A DNA stretch of 64,000 nucleotides from positions 310,001 through 374,000 of the forward strand of contig CAVVCY010000003.1 in NCBI GenBank assembly GCA_963746905.1, in the 5' to 3' direction. Positions 15,695 through 24,338 of this stretch are shown one piece after another. The DNA comes from JALYNX01 sp963746905. GTDB taxonomy: Bacteria > Actinomycetota > Acidimicrobiia > Spongiisociales > ZC4RG35. The position numbers and the translations under genes are program-made. Every line of letters starts with the position of its first letter. Positions within the stretch are counted from its first letter, which is position 1. Below the pieces are notes generated by a model. The model was not told the origin of the DNA, did no database searches, and saw nothing but the letters and a program-made list of their open reading frames with translations.

Positions 15695-18184
15695 ATGCGT
15701 TGGGTCCGCCGCATATTGGTCGTGTTGCTCATCCTGGTGGTCGGATTCGGGGTCTCTGGCTTCTTCATGGTCCGCCGCTCGTTCCCCAAGGTCAACGGGG
15801 AGGTCGACGTCCCCGGGCTCGGATCATCGGTCGAAGTGTTTCGCGACCCCCAAGGGGTTCCCCACATCTACGCCTCCACCACCCACGACCTCTTCTTCGC
15901 CCAGGGCTACGTCCATGCCCAGGACCGTTTCTGGCAGATGGATTTCTGGAGGCACATCGGGGCGGGGCGCCTCTCAGAGATGTTCGGAGACGGTCAGGTC
16001 GACACCGACATGTTCCTCCGATCCCTCGATTTCACCGGGCTAGCCGAGCAGGAGTTCGCCGCCCTGGGTGACGAGGACCGTGAGGTACTCCAGGCATATG
16101 CGGATGGGGTCAACGCCTATCTCGCCGATCATCAAGGCTCCCGACTGAGCCTTGAATACGCCATCCTCTCGCTCCAGAACTCGGAGTACGAAGTCGAGCC
16201 GTGGACTCCGGTCAACTCCCTGACCTGGGCCAAAGTCATGTCCTGGGACTTGAGCTGGAACATGCTCCAGGAGATCGACCGGGCACGGTTGAGCGTGGAC
16301 TTTCCAATCGATCGCATCGAACAGCTCTATCCCGACTACCCAGAGGACCATCCGGTGATCGTCCCCTCCGACCAGGCGCCGAGCGCCGAGGGACCGGTGA
16401 TGACGATGTCACGAGGGATCCTCGCCGCCCTCGCCGACGCCGGCGACCGGGCTCGCACGGTGTGGGACCTGACGGGTGGCGGCTTTGCCGGGATTGGCTC
16501 CAACAACTGGGTTGTCGGCGGATCTCGCACCGAATCAGGTATGCCGATCCTCGCCAATGACCCTCACCTGGCGATCCAGATGCCCTCGATTTGGTATGTC
16601 AACGGGCTCCACTGTGTCGAGACCTCACCGGACTGCCCATTTCAAGTGGCCGGTTTCTCCTTTGCCGGCATCCCCGGTGTCGTGATCGGGCACAACGAGC
16701 ACATCGCCTGGGGAGTGACCAATGAGTCTGCGGATACCCAGGACTTGTTCATCGAGAAGATGAATCCCGATGACCTCGGCCAATATGAGTACCAGGGGCA
16801 ATGGGTGGACGCCGAGAGTCGGAGCGAGACCATCATCGTCGCCGGTGGTGACGACATCGATTACGAGGTCCTGGTCACCAGACATGGCCCGATCATCTCC
16901 GACACCTACTTCGACGACGACCCATTCCAGGGCTCGACGCTGGAGCTGCCCGCCCAGTACGCCGTGTCCCTCGCCTGGCAGTCACTGCAGCCATCGACCC
17001 TCGTCCAGGCGTTGATTGGAATCAACCGTGCTGCCAACTACGACGAGTTCCGTGCTGCCGCGGCCAAGTGGGATATCGCCGCTCAGAACCTGGTCTATGC
17101 CGACGTCGAGGGGAGCATCGCCTACCAGTCCACGGGCGAAGTTCCGATTCGCGCCAAGGGAGATGGGGCGTGGCCGGCGCCCGGCTGGACCGGGGAGTAC
17201 GAATGGACCGGGTTGGTTTCATTCGACGAACTGCCCCGGATGTTCAACCCGCCCCGGGACTATGTGGCAACCGCCAACAACAAGGTGATCGACGGCGACG
17301 AGCCCTTCTTCTCAGTCGACTCAGATCTCGGGTACCGAGCAGCGCGGATCGAGCAGATGATCGAGCGCTCTTCGGGGTACACGGTCGATTCGGCGCAGGC
17401 GATGCAGCGAGACAACCGCGATGGCGGTGCCGCCAACCTCGTCCCCTATTTACTGGAAGTTGCGTCGGACGACCCTGGCGTGATTGTCATCCAGGACCTG
17501 CTCGCTTCGTGGTCCGAAGGTGAGGGTGCCTTCCAGTCAGCCGGCGACTCTGCGGCTGCCGCTGCCTATCAGGCAACCTGGACGCATCTCCTCGAGCTCA
17601 CATTCCACGATGAATTGCCAGAAGACTCCTGGCCGGAGGGGGGCAGTCGCTGGTTCGAGGTGGTGAGAAGGCTGCTCGAGACTCCCGACGACCCCTGGTG
17701 GGACGATGTTTCCAACTCCGAGGTCCAGAACCGAGACGCCATCTTGGAGGCAGCAATGGCCGAAGCTCACACCGAGCTGACCGAGGCCATGGGAAGCCCG
17801 AGCGGATGGAAGTGGAGCCGCATTCACACCGCCACATTCGAGAACCAGACTCTGGGTCAATCCGGTATCGGTCCCATCGAATGGGTCTTCAACCGCAACG
17901 CTCCGAAGCGGCTCGGTGGTGGCGCCGACATTGTCAACGCCGTGGGGTACTTCCCGCCCGATGGCTACGTCGTCGACTGGATCCCCTCGATGCGAATGGT
18001 CATCGATCTCTCCGACTTCGCTGCATCTACCGCGGGCAATGCCACCGGGCAGTCAGGGCACGCCTTCAACGCGCATTACGACGATCAAATCGGTGACTGG
18101 GCCGACGGCCAGCAGCAGCCGTTGCGATGGACCAGGGAGCAGGTCGAGGCGGACGCGAAGAGCACCTTGGTTCTGACGCCCTAA
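15695..18184 (+). CDS. Penicillin acylase family protein (Ntn hydrolase)
   Basis: This 829-residue precursor of the penicillin amidase family is anchored or exported by an N-terminal hydrophobic segment (RRILVVLLILVVGFGVSG). Early motifs GVPHIYASTTHDLFFAQGYVHAQDR are typical. The probable autocatalytic nucleophile is Ser269 in GIGSNNWVV, where the chain would split into alpha and beta subunits, followed by ILANDPHL. Family members hydrolyse amides such as beta-lactams or acyl-homoserine lactones; the substrate here is unknown. TAGGCT lies 8 nt before the ATG. An ATG 30 bases earlier exists but would put 10 odd residues before the signal anchor. Confidence 0.88.
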   Translation: MRWVRRILVVLLILVVGFGVSGFFMVRRSFPKVNGEVDVPGLGSSVEVFRDPQGVPHIYASTTHDLFFAQGYVHAQDRFWQMDFWRHIGAGRLSEMFGDGQVDTDMFLRSLDFTGLAEQEFAALGDEDREVLQAYADGVNAYLADHQGSRLSLEYAILSLQNSEYEVEPWTPVNSLTWAKVMSWDLSWNMLQEIDRARLSVDFPIDRIEQLYPDYPEDHPVIVPSDQAPSAEGPVMTMSRGILAALADAGDRARTVWDLTGGGFAGIGSNNWVVGGSRTESGMPILANDPHLAIQMPSIWYVNGLHCVETSPDCPFQVAGFSFAGIPGVVIGHNEHIAWGVTNESADTQDLFIEKMNPDDLGQYEYQGQWVDAESRSETIIVAGGDDIDYEVLVTRHGPIISDTYFDDDPFQGSTLELPAQYAVSLAWQSLQPSTLVQALIGINRAANYDEFRAAAAKWDIAAQNLVYADVEGSIAYQSTGEVPIRAKGDGAWPAPGWTGEYEWTGLVSFDELPRMFNPPRDYVATANNKVIDGDEPFFSVDSDLGYRAARIEQMIERSSGYTVDSAQAMQRDNRDGGAANLVPYLLEVASDDPGVIVIQDLLASWSEGEGAFQSAGDSAAAAAYQATWTHLLELTFHDELPEDSWPEGGSRWFEVVRRLLETPDDPWWDDVSNSEVQNRDAILEAAMAEAHTELTEAMGSPSGWKWSRIHTATFENQTLGQSGIGPIEWVFNRNAPKRLGGGADIVNAVGYFPPDGYVVDWIPSMRMVIDLSDFAASTAGNATGQSGHAFNAHYDDQIGDWADGQQQPLRWTREQVEADAKSTLVLTP

Positions 18185-18251
18185 CCCCTACCCCACCGCC
18201 CGACTGGAGGACTTGGCGAACGTTGGTACCCGGCCTTCGTTACAACGTCAG

Positions 18252-18611
18252 TCAGCCAAGAGCGCGGCCCGCTATATAGCCGAGCAGGGCTGCGAATAGG
18301 CCGCCGATCAGCGAGAGGCCGAGGTAGGTGACGGCCCGGCTGACCTCACCAGCCTGGGTCATCGTGAAGCCCTCCCAAGCGAACGTCGAGAAGGTGGTGA
18401 AGCCACCGATCAGCCCGACAGCGAGACCGGTGGTCACGGTGGTCGACCATCGACCAAGGGCATAGGTGAAAAGGATGCCGAGAGCGAACGAGCCGACAAC
18501 ATTGACCGACAGAGTCGCCCAGGGAAATCGGGTGCTACCGAACCAGAGGCCGACTCCATACCTCAGCATCGACCCGACAGCACCCCCGACACCGATGAAG
18601 ATGAATCTCAT
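18252..18611 (-). CDS. crcB: Fluoride exporter (Fluc/CrcB)
   Basis: This 119-residue protein has four membrane helices and is a Fluc channel subunit, which forms dual-topology dimers exporting fluoride. Motifs are GGAVGSMLRYGV, TLSVNVVGSFALGIL with the pore asparagine, and GFTTFSTFAWE. Only one copy is in the window, so a homodimer is expected. AGGAG lies 6 nt before the ATG, unusual here where most starts lack a ribosome site, and it is part of a hairpin with the riboswitch described just upstream. That makes fluoride-induced translation likely. Confidence 0.95.
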   Translation of the reverse strand: MRFIFIGVGGAVGSMLRYGVGLWFGSTRFPWATLSVNVVGSFALGILFTYALGRWSTTVTTGLAVGLIGGFTTFSTFAWEGFTMTQAGEVSRAVTYLGLSLIGGLFAALLGYIAGRALG

Positions 18612-18686
18612 CGCACACTCCTACTCGTTCTAGTAGGAGCTATCAGCAGACTGTCTGCGGTTGGGTCAGGCGAGCCCCATCACCCG
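18612..18686 (-). promoter_or_regulatory. Fluoride riboswitch (crcB motif) with anti-Shine-Dalgarno hairpin
   Basis: Read on the minus strand, this leader contains the conserved crcB-motif blocks in order: GGGTGATGGGGCTCGCC, then AACCGC, a short AGAC/GTCT stem, and GCTGATAGCTCCTAC. The 3' end of the aptamer (CTCCTACT, plus-strand 18632-18639) is perfectly complementary to AGTAGGAG (18618-18625), which holds the crcB ribosome site, with a 6-base loop. Fluoride binding would hold CTCCTAC in the aptamer and free the ribosome site; without fluoride the 8-bp hairpin masks it. The block match is direct observation. The switching mechanism is inferred. Confidence 0.85.
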
Positions 18687-18736
18687 AAAGCCAAGCTAGC
18701 TGTCCCGTCGTCGGGCATCGAAATTTCCACCATGAC

Positions 18737-19636
18737 CTAACCCACAAACTGCGCGATCTCGTCCACCAATCGCTCCGCATGGGTCCACGGTGCCTCGTGA
18801 CGGACACCGACCAACTCCACGATTTTCGGGCCGCGTAGGGCAGCTCCCAATTGGTACTGCCAGGCGGGTGGCACCAGCTGGTCTTTAGTCGGTATCACCA
18901 CCAGTGTCTCGGCCTCGATGCGGCCTATCCAGGGTCGTGAGTCAAAACGCAGCAAGGCCATGCTGGCCTGGGCTCCGGCATCGGTATCCCGACGATGGGT
19001 CTCCTCCCAGAGCCAGCGAGCATGCCGTTGCTCTACCGCCCCGGTCGCCAATAGATATCCGGTTCGGACTTCTGGCGTGCCGAGGCCGGTGAGCCGCTCC
19101 CATCCCCTGGCGATGATGGCGCCGAACAAACGGAGGGTTCGAATCGGCTCGGGATGATGAGTGAAGGTGGCGATGAGGACGAGCCGCTGCACCCGGGCCG
19201 GGTAACGATGGGCAAGGGATTGCGCGATCGTGCCCCCCATCGAGTAGCCGACCACTGACACCACGCCGATGCCCAGTGCATCGAGGACGCCCGCCATATC
19301 GTCGGCTATCTCTTCGACTTCGAAGCGAGCCCTCGCGATGGGGGCGAGGCCGTGGCTCCGATGATCGACCATGATCACCCGGTACTTCTCCGCCAGTGCG
19401 GGTGCGATCCGATACCACTCGGCGAGCGACGAACCGGCAAGGCCGTGAATGAGAAGAAGTGGCGGCGCACGGTCGGGGCCGAGGTCTCTCACCAGAAACT
19501 CCTGGTCACCTACGAACACGGTGTGCCCCACGTGTCTCCAGGGATGCTCCTGGGGAGAGCGGAATCGTGGGCTCAGCACCGGCCCGAACAACCGCCAGAG
19601 CACGAAACCGAAAAAGAGACGGCGAAGCAGCTTCAT
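18737..19636 (-). CDS. Alpha/beta hydrolase
   Basis: This 299-residue alpha/beta-hydrolase has nucleophile Ser132 in VVGYSMGG, an oxyanion segment LLIHGLAGSS, a probable acid Asp in PTKDQLVPP and a probable His in VGVRHEAPW. A short hydrophobic N terminus (LLRRLFFGFVLWRLFG) may tether it to the membrane. Family members include esterases and C-C or ester-bond hydrolases, and the substrate cannot be inferred. The gene starts inside the last 4 bases of the [2Fe-2S] protein gene, so the two are co-translated. Confidence 0.85.
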   Translation of the reverse strand: MKLLRRLFFGFVLWRLFGPVLSPRFRSPQEHPWRHVGHTVFVGDQEFLVRDLGPDRAPPLLLIHGLAGSSLAEWYRIAPALAEKYRVIMVDHRSHGLAPIARARFEVEEIADDMAGVLDALGIGVVSVVGYSMGGTIAQSLAHRYPARVQRLVLIATFTHHPEPIRTLRLFGAIIARGWERLTGLGTPEVRTGYLLATGAVEQRHARWLWEETHRRDTDAGAQASMALLRFDSRPWIGRIEAETLVVIPTKDQLVPPAWQYQLGAALRGPKIVELVGVRHEAPWTHAERLVDEIAQFVG

Positions 19637-20058
19637 TGCCCGAGATCCCCTGTGGCGAACACGAGCTCCTCAACCGGTCTCCCGCCAACCAAATGCTCGT
19701 CGATGATCCGGTCGAGCTTGGCGATGTCAAGCCCCGCGTACCAGGTGCCTTCGGGGTACACGACACAGATAGCGCCCTGCTCACAGACCCTCAAGCAATC
19801 GACCTTGTTCCTCAGAACTCGACCCACTCCCGGCTCGACGGGGGTTGCCTCTGCCTCTGGCTTCCCGGACCAGGCTGGTGGCGCCGAGGTCAGGCCTTCT
19901 GCCTTGAGCCGATTCTTGAGATGGGCCCATAGGAGGTTGGTCTCCTCCCGAGGTGCGCACTTTGGAGTGGTCTGGTCTGCACACAGGAGGATGTGGCGCT
20001 CAGCACGAGGAATCGAGAGAGCGTCGGCAATGGCTTCGAGACGTTGTCGATCGTCCAC
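19633..20058 (-). CDS. Thioredoxin-like [2Fe-2S] ferredoxin family protein
   Basis: This 141-residue protein has the cysteine pattern of thioredoxin-like [2Fe-2S] ferredoxins: Cys26 and Cys34 near the first strand and Cys88/Cys92 in VDCLRVCEQG. The segment AICVVYPEGTWYAGL after the second pair is also typical of the family, which includes NuoE-like and stand-alone (2Fe-2S) ferredoxins. It probably carries electrons for an unknown partner. It is the first gene of a two-gene unit with the hydrolase and diverges from greA, with 91 bases between. Confidence 0.82.
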   Translation of the reverse strand: MDDRQRLEAIADALSIPRAERHILLCADQTTPKCAPREETNLLWAHLKNRLKAEGLTSAPPAWSGKPEAEATPVEPGVGRVLRNKVDCLRVCEQGAICVVYPEGTWYAGLDIAKLDRIIDEHLVGGRPVEELVFATGDLGQ

Positions 20059-20149
20059 ATCAGGAAGTTAGATCACGGCGGCTGCTTTGTCGGATGCGAA
20101 GGGTCTCCTGTCTTGATTTGCCGAATGCGTGGTTAGCCTCTCTGCCTCG

Positions 20150-20626
20150 ATGGCTGATCAACCGACCTTTCTCACCCCGGCTGCCCGCGACAAGATCCTG
20201 GAAGAGCTGGAAACGCTCAAAACGGATGGCCGCAAGGAGATAGAAGAGCGGATTGCCGAAGCACGCTCCCACGGCGACATCCGTGAGAACGCCGACTACG
20301 ACGCAGCCAAGAACGACCAGGGCATGATGGAGGCCCGGATCCGCAAGTTGGAGCATCTCCTGAACACCGCCGAAGTGCGGGCTGTCGAAGACACCGGAAA
20401 GGTCGAGGTCGGGAGCGTGGTCACCGTCGTCGATCGCGATGGCGACGAATTCGAATGCTTCGTTGCCCCCCAGGAGAACAAGGTGGCAGGAATGATGGTG
20501 GCCTCGCCCACCAGCCCGCTGGGAGGTGCCCTACTCGGAGCGTCTGTGGGTGACGAGGTCTCCTACGAAGCGCCCGGCGGGGCTTTCAAGGTCGTCATCA
20601 AAGCAGTGCGCCCCTTCGCTGGCTGA
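20150..20626 (+). CDS. greA: Transcription elongation factor GreA
   Basis: This 158-residue protein is GreA, which rescues backtracked RNA polymerase by stimulating transcript cleavage. The N-terminal coiled coil bears the conserved tip motif ARSHGDIRENADYDAAK with its acidic residues. The C-terminal FKBP-like domain has SPLGGALLGASVGDEV followed by PGG. The ATG at 20150 gives the normal length; a start seven codons earlier has no support. TAGCCT ends 10 nt before the ATG, so the transcript may be leaderless or nearly so. Confidence 0.95.
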   Translation: MADQPTFLTPAARDKILEELETLKTDGRKEIEERIAEARSHGDIRENADYDAAKNDQGMMEARIRKLEHLLNTAEVRAVEDTGKVEVGSVVTVVDRDGDEFECFVAPQENKVAGMMVASPTSPLGGALLGASVGDEVSYEAPGGAFKVVIKAVRPFAG

Positions 20627-20740
20627 CTCCGCGGAGAGGCACTCTCGCCTATGGCCTGGAACCGCATCGCAACTATGATGGTGAGCAGCCGCGTTTCCGG
20701 ACGCGTCATTTCTGATCTGTCTACAAGGAGGTTGCGGTCC

Positions 20741-20812
20741 GTGACCGCTGACAGTCCGAGACCTTTGGGTGCTGTCTCCCTCCGAAGTCGGGCCCTCGAC
20801 ATCACGGCCTGA
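20741..20812 (+). CDS. Leader ORF 1 upstream of mgtE (23 residues)
   Basis: A GTG start lies 9 nt after AAGGAGG (20725-20731), the best Shine-Dalgarno in the window, and opens a 23-codon frame: V-TADSPRPLGAVSL then RSRALDITA and TGA. It contains an early PRP triplet. It fills the 290-bp gap between greA and mgtE together with a second short frame. Strong ribosome loading on a tiny frame before a Mg2+ transporter resembles transport-gene leader peptides such as mgtL, which sense Mg2+ or proline through stalling. The parallel is only one of layout, as I see no homology. Confidence 0.5.
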   Translation: MTADSPRPLGAVSLRSRALDITA

Positions 20813-20857
20813 TCTTCTCGGTGGGGTGCAGCGCCCCTGTTCGCCGAGGAGTATCCG

Positions 20858-20920
20858 ATGACGATCCGCTGGTTTCAAGCGCGAGAGAGCGCCCGCGGTT
20901 CTGTAGAGAGCCGATCATGA
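20858..20920 (+). CDS. Leader ORF 2, translationally coupled to mgtE (20 residues)
   Basis: This is an ATG 6 nt after GAGGAG (20846-20851), followed by 20 codons (MTIRWFQARESARG then SVESRS) and a TGA that overlaps the mgtE ATG (ATGA). mgtE itself lacks a good ribosome site, so its translation probably depends on ribosomes finishing this frame. Between the two leader frames, 20820-20848 can form a hairpin with GGGG and CCCC arms ahead of this ribosome site. An ATG-initiated, SD-preceded, overlapping frame is unlikely to be chance, yet composition is too short to judge. Confidence 0.5.
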   Translation: MTIRWFQARESARGSVESRS

Positions 20921-22347
20921 CCGAGCACCAGACGACCACGTCCACCGGATGGGTGAGGCGGGCCGTCCGCACGCCGCGCGACCTGGCGAGGTGGCTGCGG
21001 TCACTCGCCATCAAAGAGCCTCGTAGGGCCGAGGAATACATCGCTGACCACGCCACCGATTGGTCGACCGTCGCCGAAGCGAGCCCTGAGGACGCCGCCG
21101 ACATCCTGGAGGCGCTCGGCGAAGAGGCCGCCGGAGGGTTGATCGCCGACCTCGACGCCGGCAACGCAGCCGACCTGTTCGAGGAACTGCGCGACGACCT
21201 CGCCGCCAGCCTGCTGGGTGTCCTGCCGGAATCTGAAGCGGTCGACGTGCTCGAAGAGATGGCGCCCGACCAGGCCGCAGACCTCATCGCCGCCTTCGAT
21301 CCGGAGGTGATCGAACGGCTCCTCGCCGCGGCAGATCCTGTGTTCGCCAGCGAAGTACGCGATCTCCTCGGTCATCATCCCGAATCAGCCGGCGGACTGA
21401 TGACCACCGACATCGCAGCGCTCCCCATCGGGCTCACGGTGGGTGAGGCGATGGAGCGGATCCGGAATCTCCACGAAGAGTTCGAAGACCTGTCCTACGT
21501 CTACGTGGTTGACGACGACATGAGGCTGCTCGGAGTTGTCTCCTTCCGCGACCTCGTCTTCTTCCGACCAGGAGACGGCCTCGATAAGGCGATGGTTGAC
21601 CAGCCGGTCGTCGTGTCCGCCACCACCGACCGCGCAGAGGTCGCCGGCCTCGTACAGCGCTACCACCTTTTCGGAATCCCGGTGGTGGACGACAACAACC
21701 GCCTACTGGGGATGGTCACCACCGAGGCCGTTCTGGAGGCGGTCCAAGAGGAGGCTTCGGAGGACTTCGCCATCGCCGTCGGGACCACCGCCGAGGACTC
21801 GGTCTATCTCCCGATTCGTCGGTCCATCCGACACCGCCTTCCCTGGATCGCCTTCGACGTCCTCATCTCATCGACCGTCGTGTTCGCCATCTCCCAGTTC
21901 AACGACATCATCGGTGCCTTTGTGGTCCTCGCGGCCCTCATGCCGCTGGTGGCCAGGATCGGCGGAGATGCCGGTGCCCAAACCCTCGCGGTCGTCATCC
22001 GGGGCCTGGCAACGGATGACATCCAGAGTGGCGACGTGCGCCGCGTTCTCACCAGGGAGACCACCGTCGGGCTGTTCAACGGATTGGTGATCGGTTTCCT
22101 GGCAGGGCTGTTGGGGTTCGTCCTTCAGTCGATGCAGGGAGGTCCCGACCCGCTCAAAGTCGGACTGGCGATGATGCTTGCCTCATTTGCGAACTTGATC
22201 CTGGCCGGTCTGTCCGGTGCCGCCATCCCGTTGACCCTGCGAAGACTCGGGTTCGATCCGGCACTGGGATCGAACCTCTTTCTCACAACCTTCACCGACC
22301 TGGTCGGATTCGCCGGCTTCCTCGCAGTCGCAACAGCCATCCTCTGA
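20917..22347 (+). CDS. mgtE: Magnesium transporter MgtE
   Basis: This 476-residue MgtE family channel/transporter mediates Mg2+ uptake. It has an N-terminal superhelical MgtE_N domain (~15-140, rich in EDAADILEALG- and DAGNAADLFEEL-like repeats), a CBS pair (~140-270, e.g. YVVDDDMRLLGVVSFRDLV) that senses Mg2+, and five membrane helices (~300-476) with the pore segment ALMPLVARIGGDAGAQTLAV. The ATG at 20917 overlaps leader ORF 2. A longer frame starting at 20821 would read through both leader signals and is rejected. Confidence 0.95.
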   Translation: MTEHQTTTSTGWVRRAVRTPRDLARWLRSLAIKEPRRAEEYIADHATDWSTVAEASPEDAADILEALGEEAAGGLIADLDAGNAADLFEELRDDLAASLLGVLPESEAVDVLEEMAPDQAADLIAAFDPEVIERLLAAADPVFASEVRDLLGHHPESAGGLMTTDIAALPIGLTVGEAMERIRNLHEEFEDLSYVYVVDDDMRLLGVVSFRDLVFFRPGDGLDKAMVDQPVVVSATTDRAEVAGLVQRYHLFGIPVVDDNNRLLGMVTTEAVLEAVQEEASEDFAIAVGTTAEDSVYLPIRRSIRHRLPWIAFDVLISSTVVFAISQFNDIIGAFVVLAALMPLVARIGGDAGAQTLAVVIRGLATDDIQSGDVRRVLTRETTVGLFNGLVIGFLAGLLGFVLQSMQGGPDPLKVGLAMMLASFANLILAGLSGAAIPLTLRRLGFDPALGSNLFLTTFTDLVGFAGFLAVATAIL

Positions 22348-22366
22348 GGCCCAGCTGCCCGCCTCC

Positions 22367-22879
22367 TCAGCTGCCGAGGACGTACTCACCTGCGTCGGCG
22401 AATGGGCCCTGGAAACGAATGGTCGTCCCCCCGATGAGGCTCGCGAGGTGATGCTGTTCGATCAGCTCGACCTCCTCAGGCGTCCGCTCGGCCTCGGCCT
22501 TCAGGTAGGCGCCTGCCGCAGCGGCGTCATCAAAGATCTCTGCTCCATAAGTGGCGGTGCCGGAGTCATAGAGCTCGCCGATGAAGTTCTCGATATCGAC
22601 GTTGGTGTAGGTGCCGGCTGGTATGACCACATAGACCGTCTCTCCATCCGCCCCCGGCTCACGGGCAACGATCTCGTAGCTCGCGACCACCTGGCCAACG
22701 AGAGTGGTATTCGTCTGATCCTGGGGAACGGTCACCGTCGTCGTCGGCGAACCGTCGCCAGAGCCGGTAATCAGCGAAGAGGTTGTGGTCAGAGCCGCTT
22801 CGCCGCCGTCGCAGGCCACAGCGAGAACTGCCAGCACCGCCAGCGGGATCAGAGTCAGCATCTTCTTTCGGAGATTCAT
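22367..22879 (-). CDS. Secreted lipoprotein, unknown
   Basis: This 170-residue protein starts with basic residues, a hydrophobic stretch and a lipobox (AVLAVAC, Cys23), then a Thr/Ser-rich spacer and a ~115-residue soluble domain. The domain (VVIPAGTYTNVDIENFIGELYD, TPEEVELIEQHHLASLIGG) has no motif I recognise. Its 3' end is 19 bases from the convergent mgtE stop, and it diverges from the M23 peptidase gene with 67 bases between. A cell-envelope role is the most that can be said. Confidence 0.7.
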   Translation of the reverse strand: MNLRKKMLTLIPLAVLAVLAVACDGGEAALTTTSSLITGSGDGSPTTTVTVPQDQTNTTLVGQVVASYEIVAREPGADGETVYVVIPAGTYTNVDIENFIGELYDSGTATYGAEIFDDAAAAGAYLKAEAERTPEEVELIEQHHLASLIGGTTIRFQGPFADAGEYVLGS

Positions 22880-22946
22880 GCCCGATGAACGTTACCGCGG
22901 ATCACACGGTTCCCCGCAGGGGTCACGCTGGTTAGCCTGCACCCCC

Positions 22947-24338
22947 ATGACACCTGGCCGGTTCGGGACTGCCATCGTGGCCGTCCTGGCCATGACCGCG
23001 GCCTTGATCGTGGTGGGAGGATCTCCCGCTCCGGTTGAGGCAGCCGTGATGTGCCCGCCGGTAACCATCAACGACCTCTTTCCTCCTGACAAGCCCGCCC
23101 AGCTACCCACCACACCATCGACGGTCCCTGGTTCGACCACTACCACTTCGACATCAACGACGACCTCGACGACGATCCCGGATTCGACCTCGACGACAAT
23201 CGAGAGCGAGTCGACGACCACGATCGCCGCTGGCTCCAGCACTTCTACGCCGAGCCCCCCGAAACCCGGCAAGTGCACACCTTTCGCATATCAACTGGTT
23301 TGGCCGATCCTGGACCGGAGCTCGGTCAACGACACATTCGGTGAGGATCGAGATCACGGTGTCCGCCACCACGAGGGGACCGATATCCATGCCCCCAAGC
23401 TGACTCCGGTGGTTGCGGTCGCTGATGGCACGGTCACAAAGGTGACTCAAGAGGTCGGGACCGAGAATTGCTGCTCCCTCGTAATCCGCCATAACGACGG
23501 CTGGCAGTCGGTCTACATCCATCTCAACAACGACCAATACGGCACCGACGACGGCCTCGGAGCGGGGGTGCGGCCCGACCTCGTCGTTGGCACCAAAGTG
23601 GTGGCAGGCGAGATCATCGGCTGGGTCGGCGACTCTGGCAATGCCGAGGAGACGGTCGATCATCTTCACTTCGAGTTGCGGACCCCCTCGGGAGTTGCCG
23701 TCGATCCAGCAACCAGCTTGCGACGGGCTCAGATGAAGGCCGAGTTCCCGGATGACGATCCGGTGTGGCCCTATCTGGACAACACCGGTCGCCCAGGTCA
23801 ATGGATAGCCGGGACAATGTTGACCGAAGGGCTGTACCTGCCCTGTGACGAGTCCGGGATCTATTTCTGCCCGGACGATGTGGCCGACCCGGAATTCGTT
23901 CGCGACATCGCCCGCCACCTCGGCGGTGGCGAGCCGCCACTACTCGAAGGTCGCTCCCAGGAGGTGCAGGTTTTCGAGCCCCTTGGCGATGAGCAACGGG
24001 TAATCAATGAGCTCATGGGGTGCGCGCCGCAGGAGCCATGCCTGGAGATCGGAGTGACTGAGACCGACCTGGCGAAGGTCGCCGCCTGGGCGTCGAATCG
24101 GGTCCCCGACGCCGCGATCCAGAATCCTGAAGTCGTGACCGGGCTGGATCAACTCGAGACCTACCCGACGGCCGCGGACGCAGAGGCACAGCTCAGAGCG
24201 ACCGGGTTCATCGAAGAGTGCCGGCCGCCTCTCGACGACCAGGATCTGGTCACCAGAGAGTCCGCCTTGATCAGCCTCGTGCGATGGGTGGTCGGACCGC
24301 CGCTCGATTGCGCTGTGATGAATCAGCTCAGGCGCTGA
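22947..24338 (+). CDS. Secreted M23 (LytM-type) peptidase
   Basis: This 463-residue exported protein has a signal peptide (AIVAVLAMTAALIVVGG), a Thr/Ser-rich low-complexity linker (~50-105) and an M23 metallopeptidase domain (~115-260). Zinc-site motifs HHEGTDIHAP and VDHLHFELRTP are both present, so the enzyme looks active, presumably cutting peptidoglycan cross-bridges. A ~200-residue C-terminal region without recognised domains follows, rich in Cys (MGCAPQEPC, EECRPP, LDCAV), possibly disulfide-bonded. TAGCCT (22933-22938) lies 8 nt before the ATG and there is no ribosome site, so it is likely leaderless. Confidence 0.85.
   Translation: MTPGRFGTAIVAVLAMTAALIVVGGSPAPVEAAVMCPPVTINDLFPPDKPAQLPTTPSTVPGSTTTTSTSTTTSTTIPDSTSTTIESESTTTIAAGSSTSTPSPPKPGKCTPFAYQLVWPILDRSSVNDTFGEDRDHGVRHHEGTDIHAPKLTPVVAVADGTVTKVTQEVGTENCCSLVIRHNDGWQSVYIHLNNDQYGTDDGLGAGVRPDLVVGTKVVAGEIIGWVGDSGNAEETVDHLHFELRTPSGVAVDPATSLRRAQMKAEFPDDDPVWPYLDNTGRPGQWIAGTMLTEGLYLPCDESGIYFCPDDVADPEFVRDIARHLGGGEPPLLEGRSQEVQVFEPLGDEQRVINELMGCAPQEPCLEIGVTETDLAKVAAWASNRVPDAAIQNPEVVTGLDQLETYPTAADAEAQLRATGFIEECRPPLDDQDLVTRESALISLVRWVVGPPLDCAVMNQLRR

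Noticed and set aside
20640..20740. M-box (Mg2+) riboswitch upstream of mgtE
   Set aside because: The conserved M-box core blocks are not visible; short leader ORFs explain the region better.
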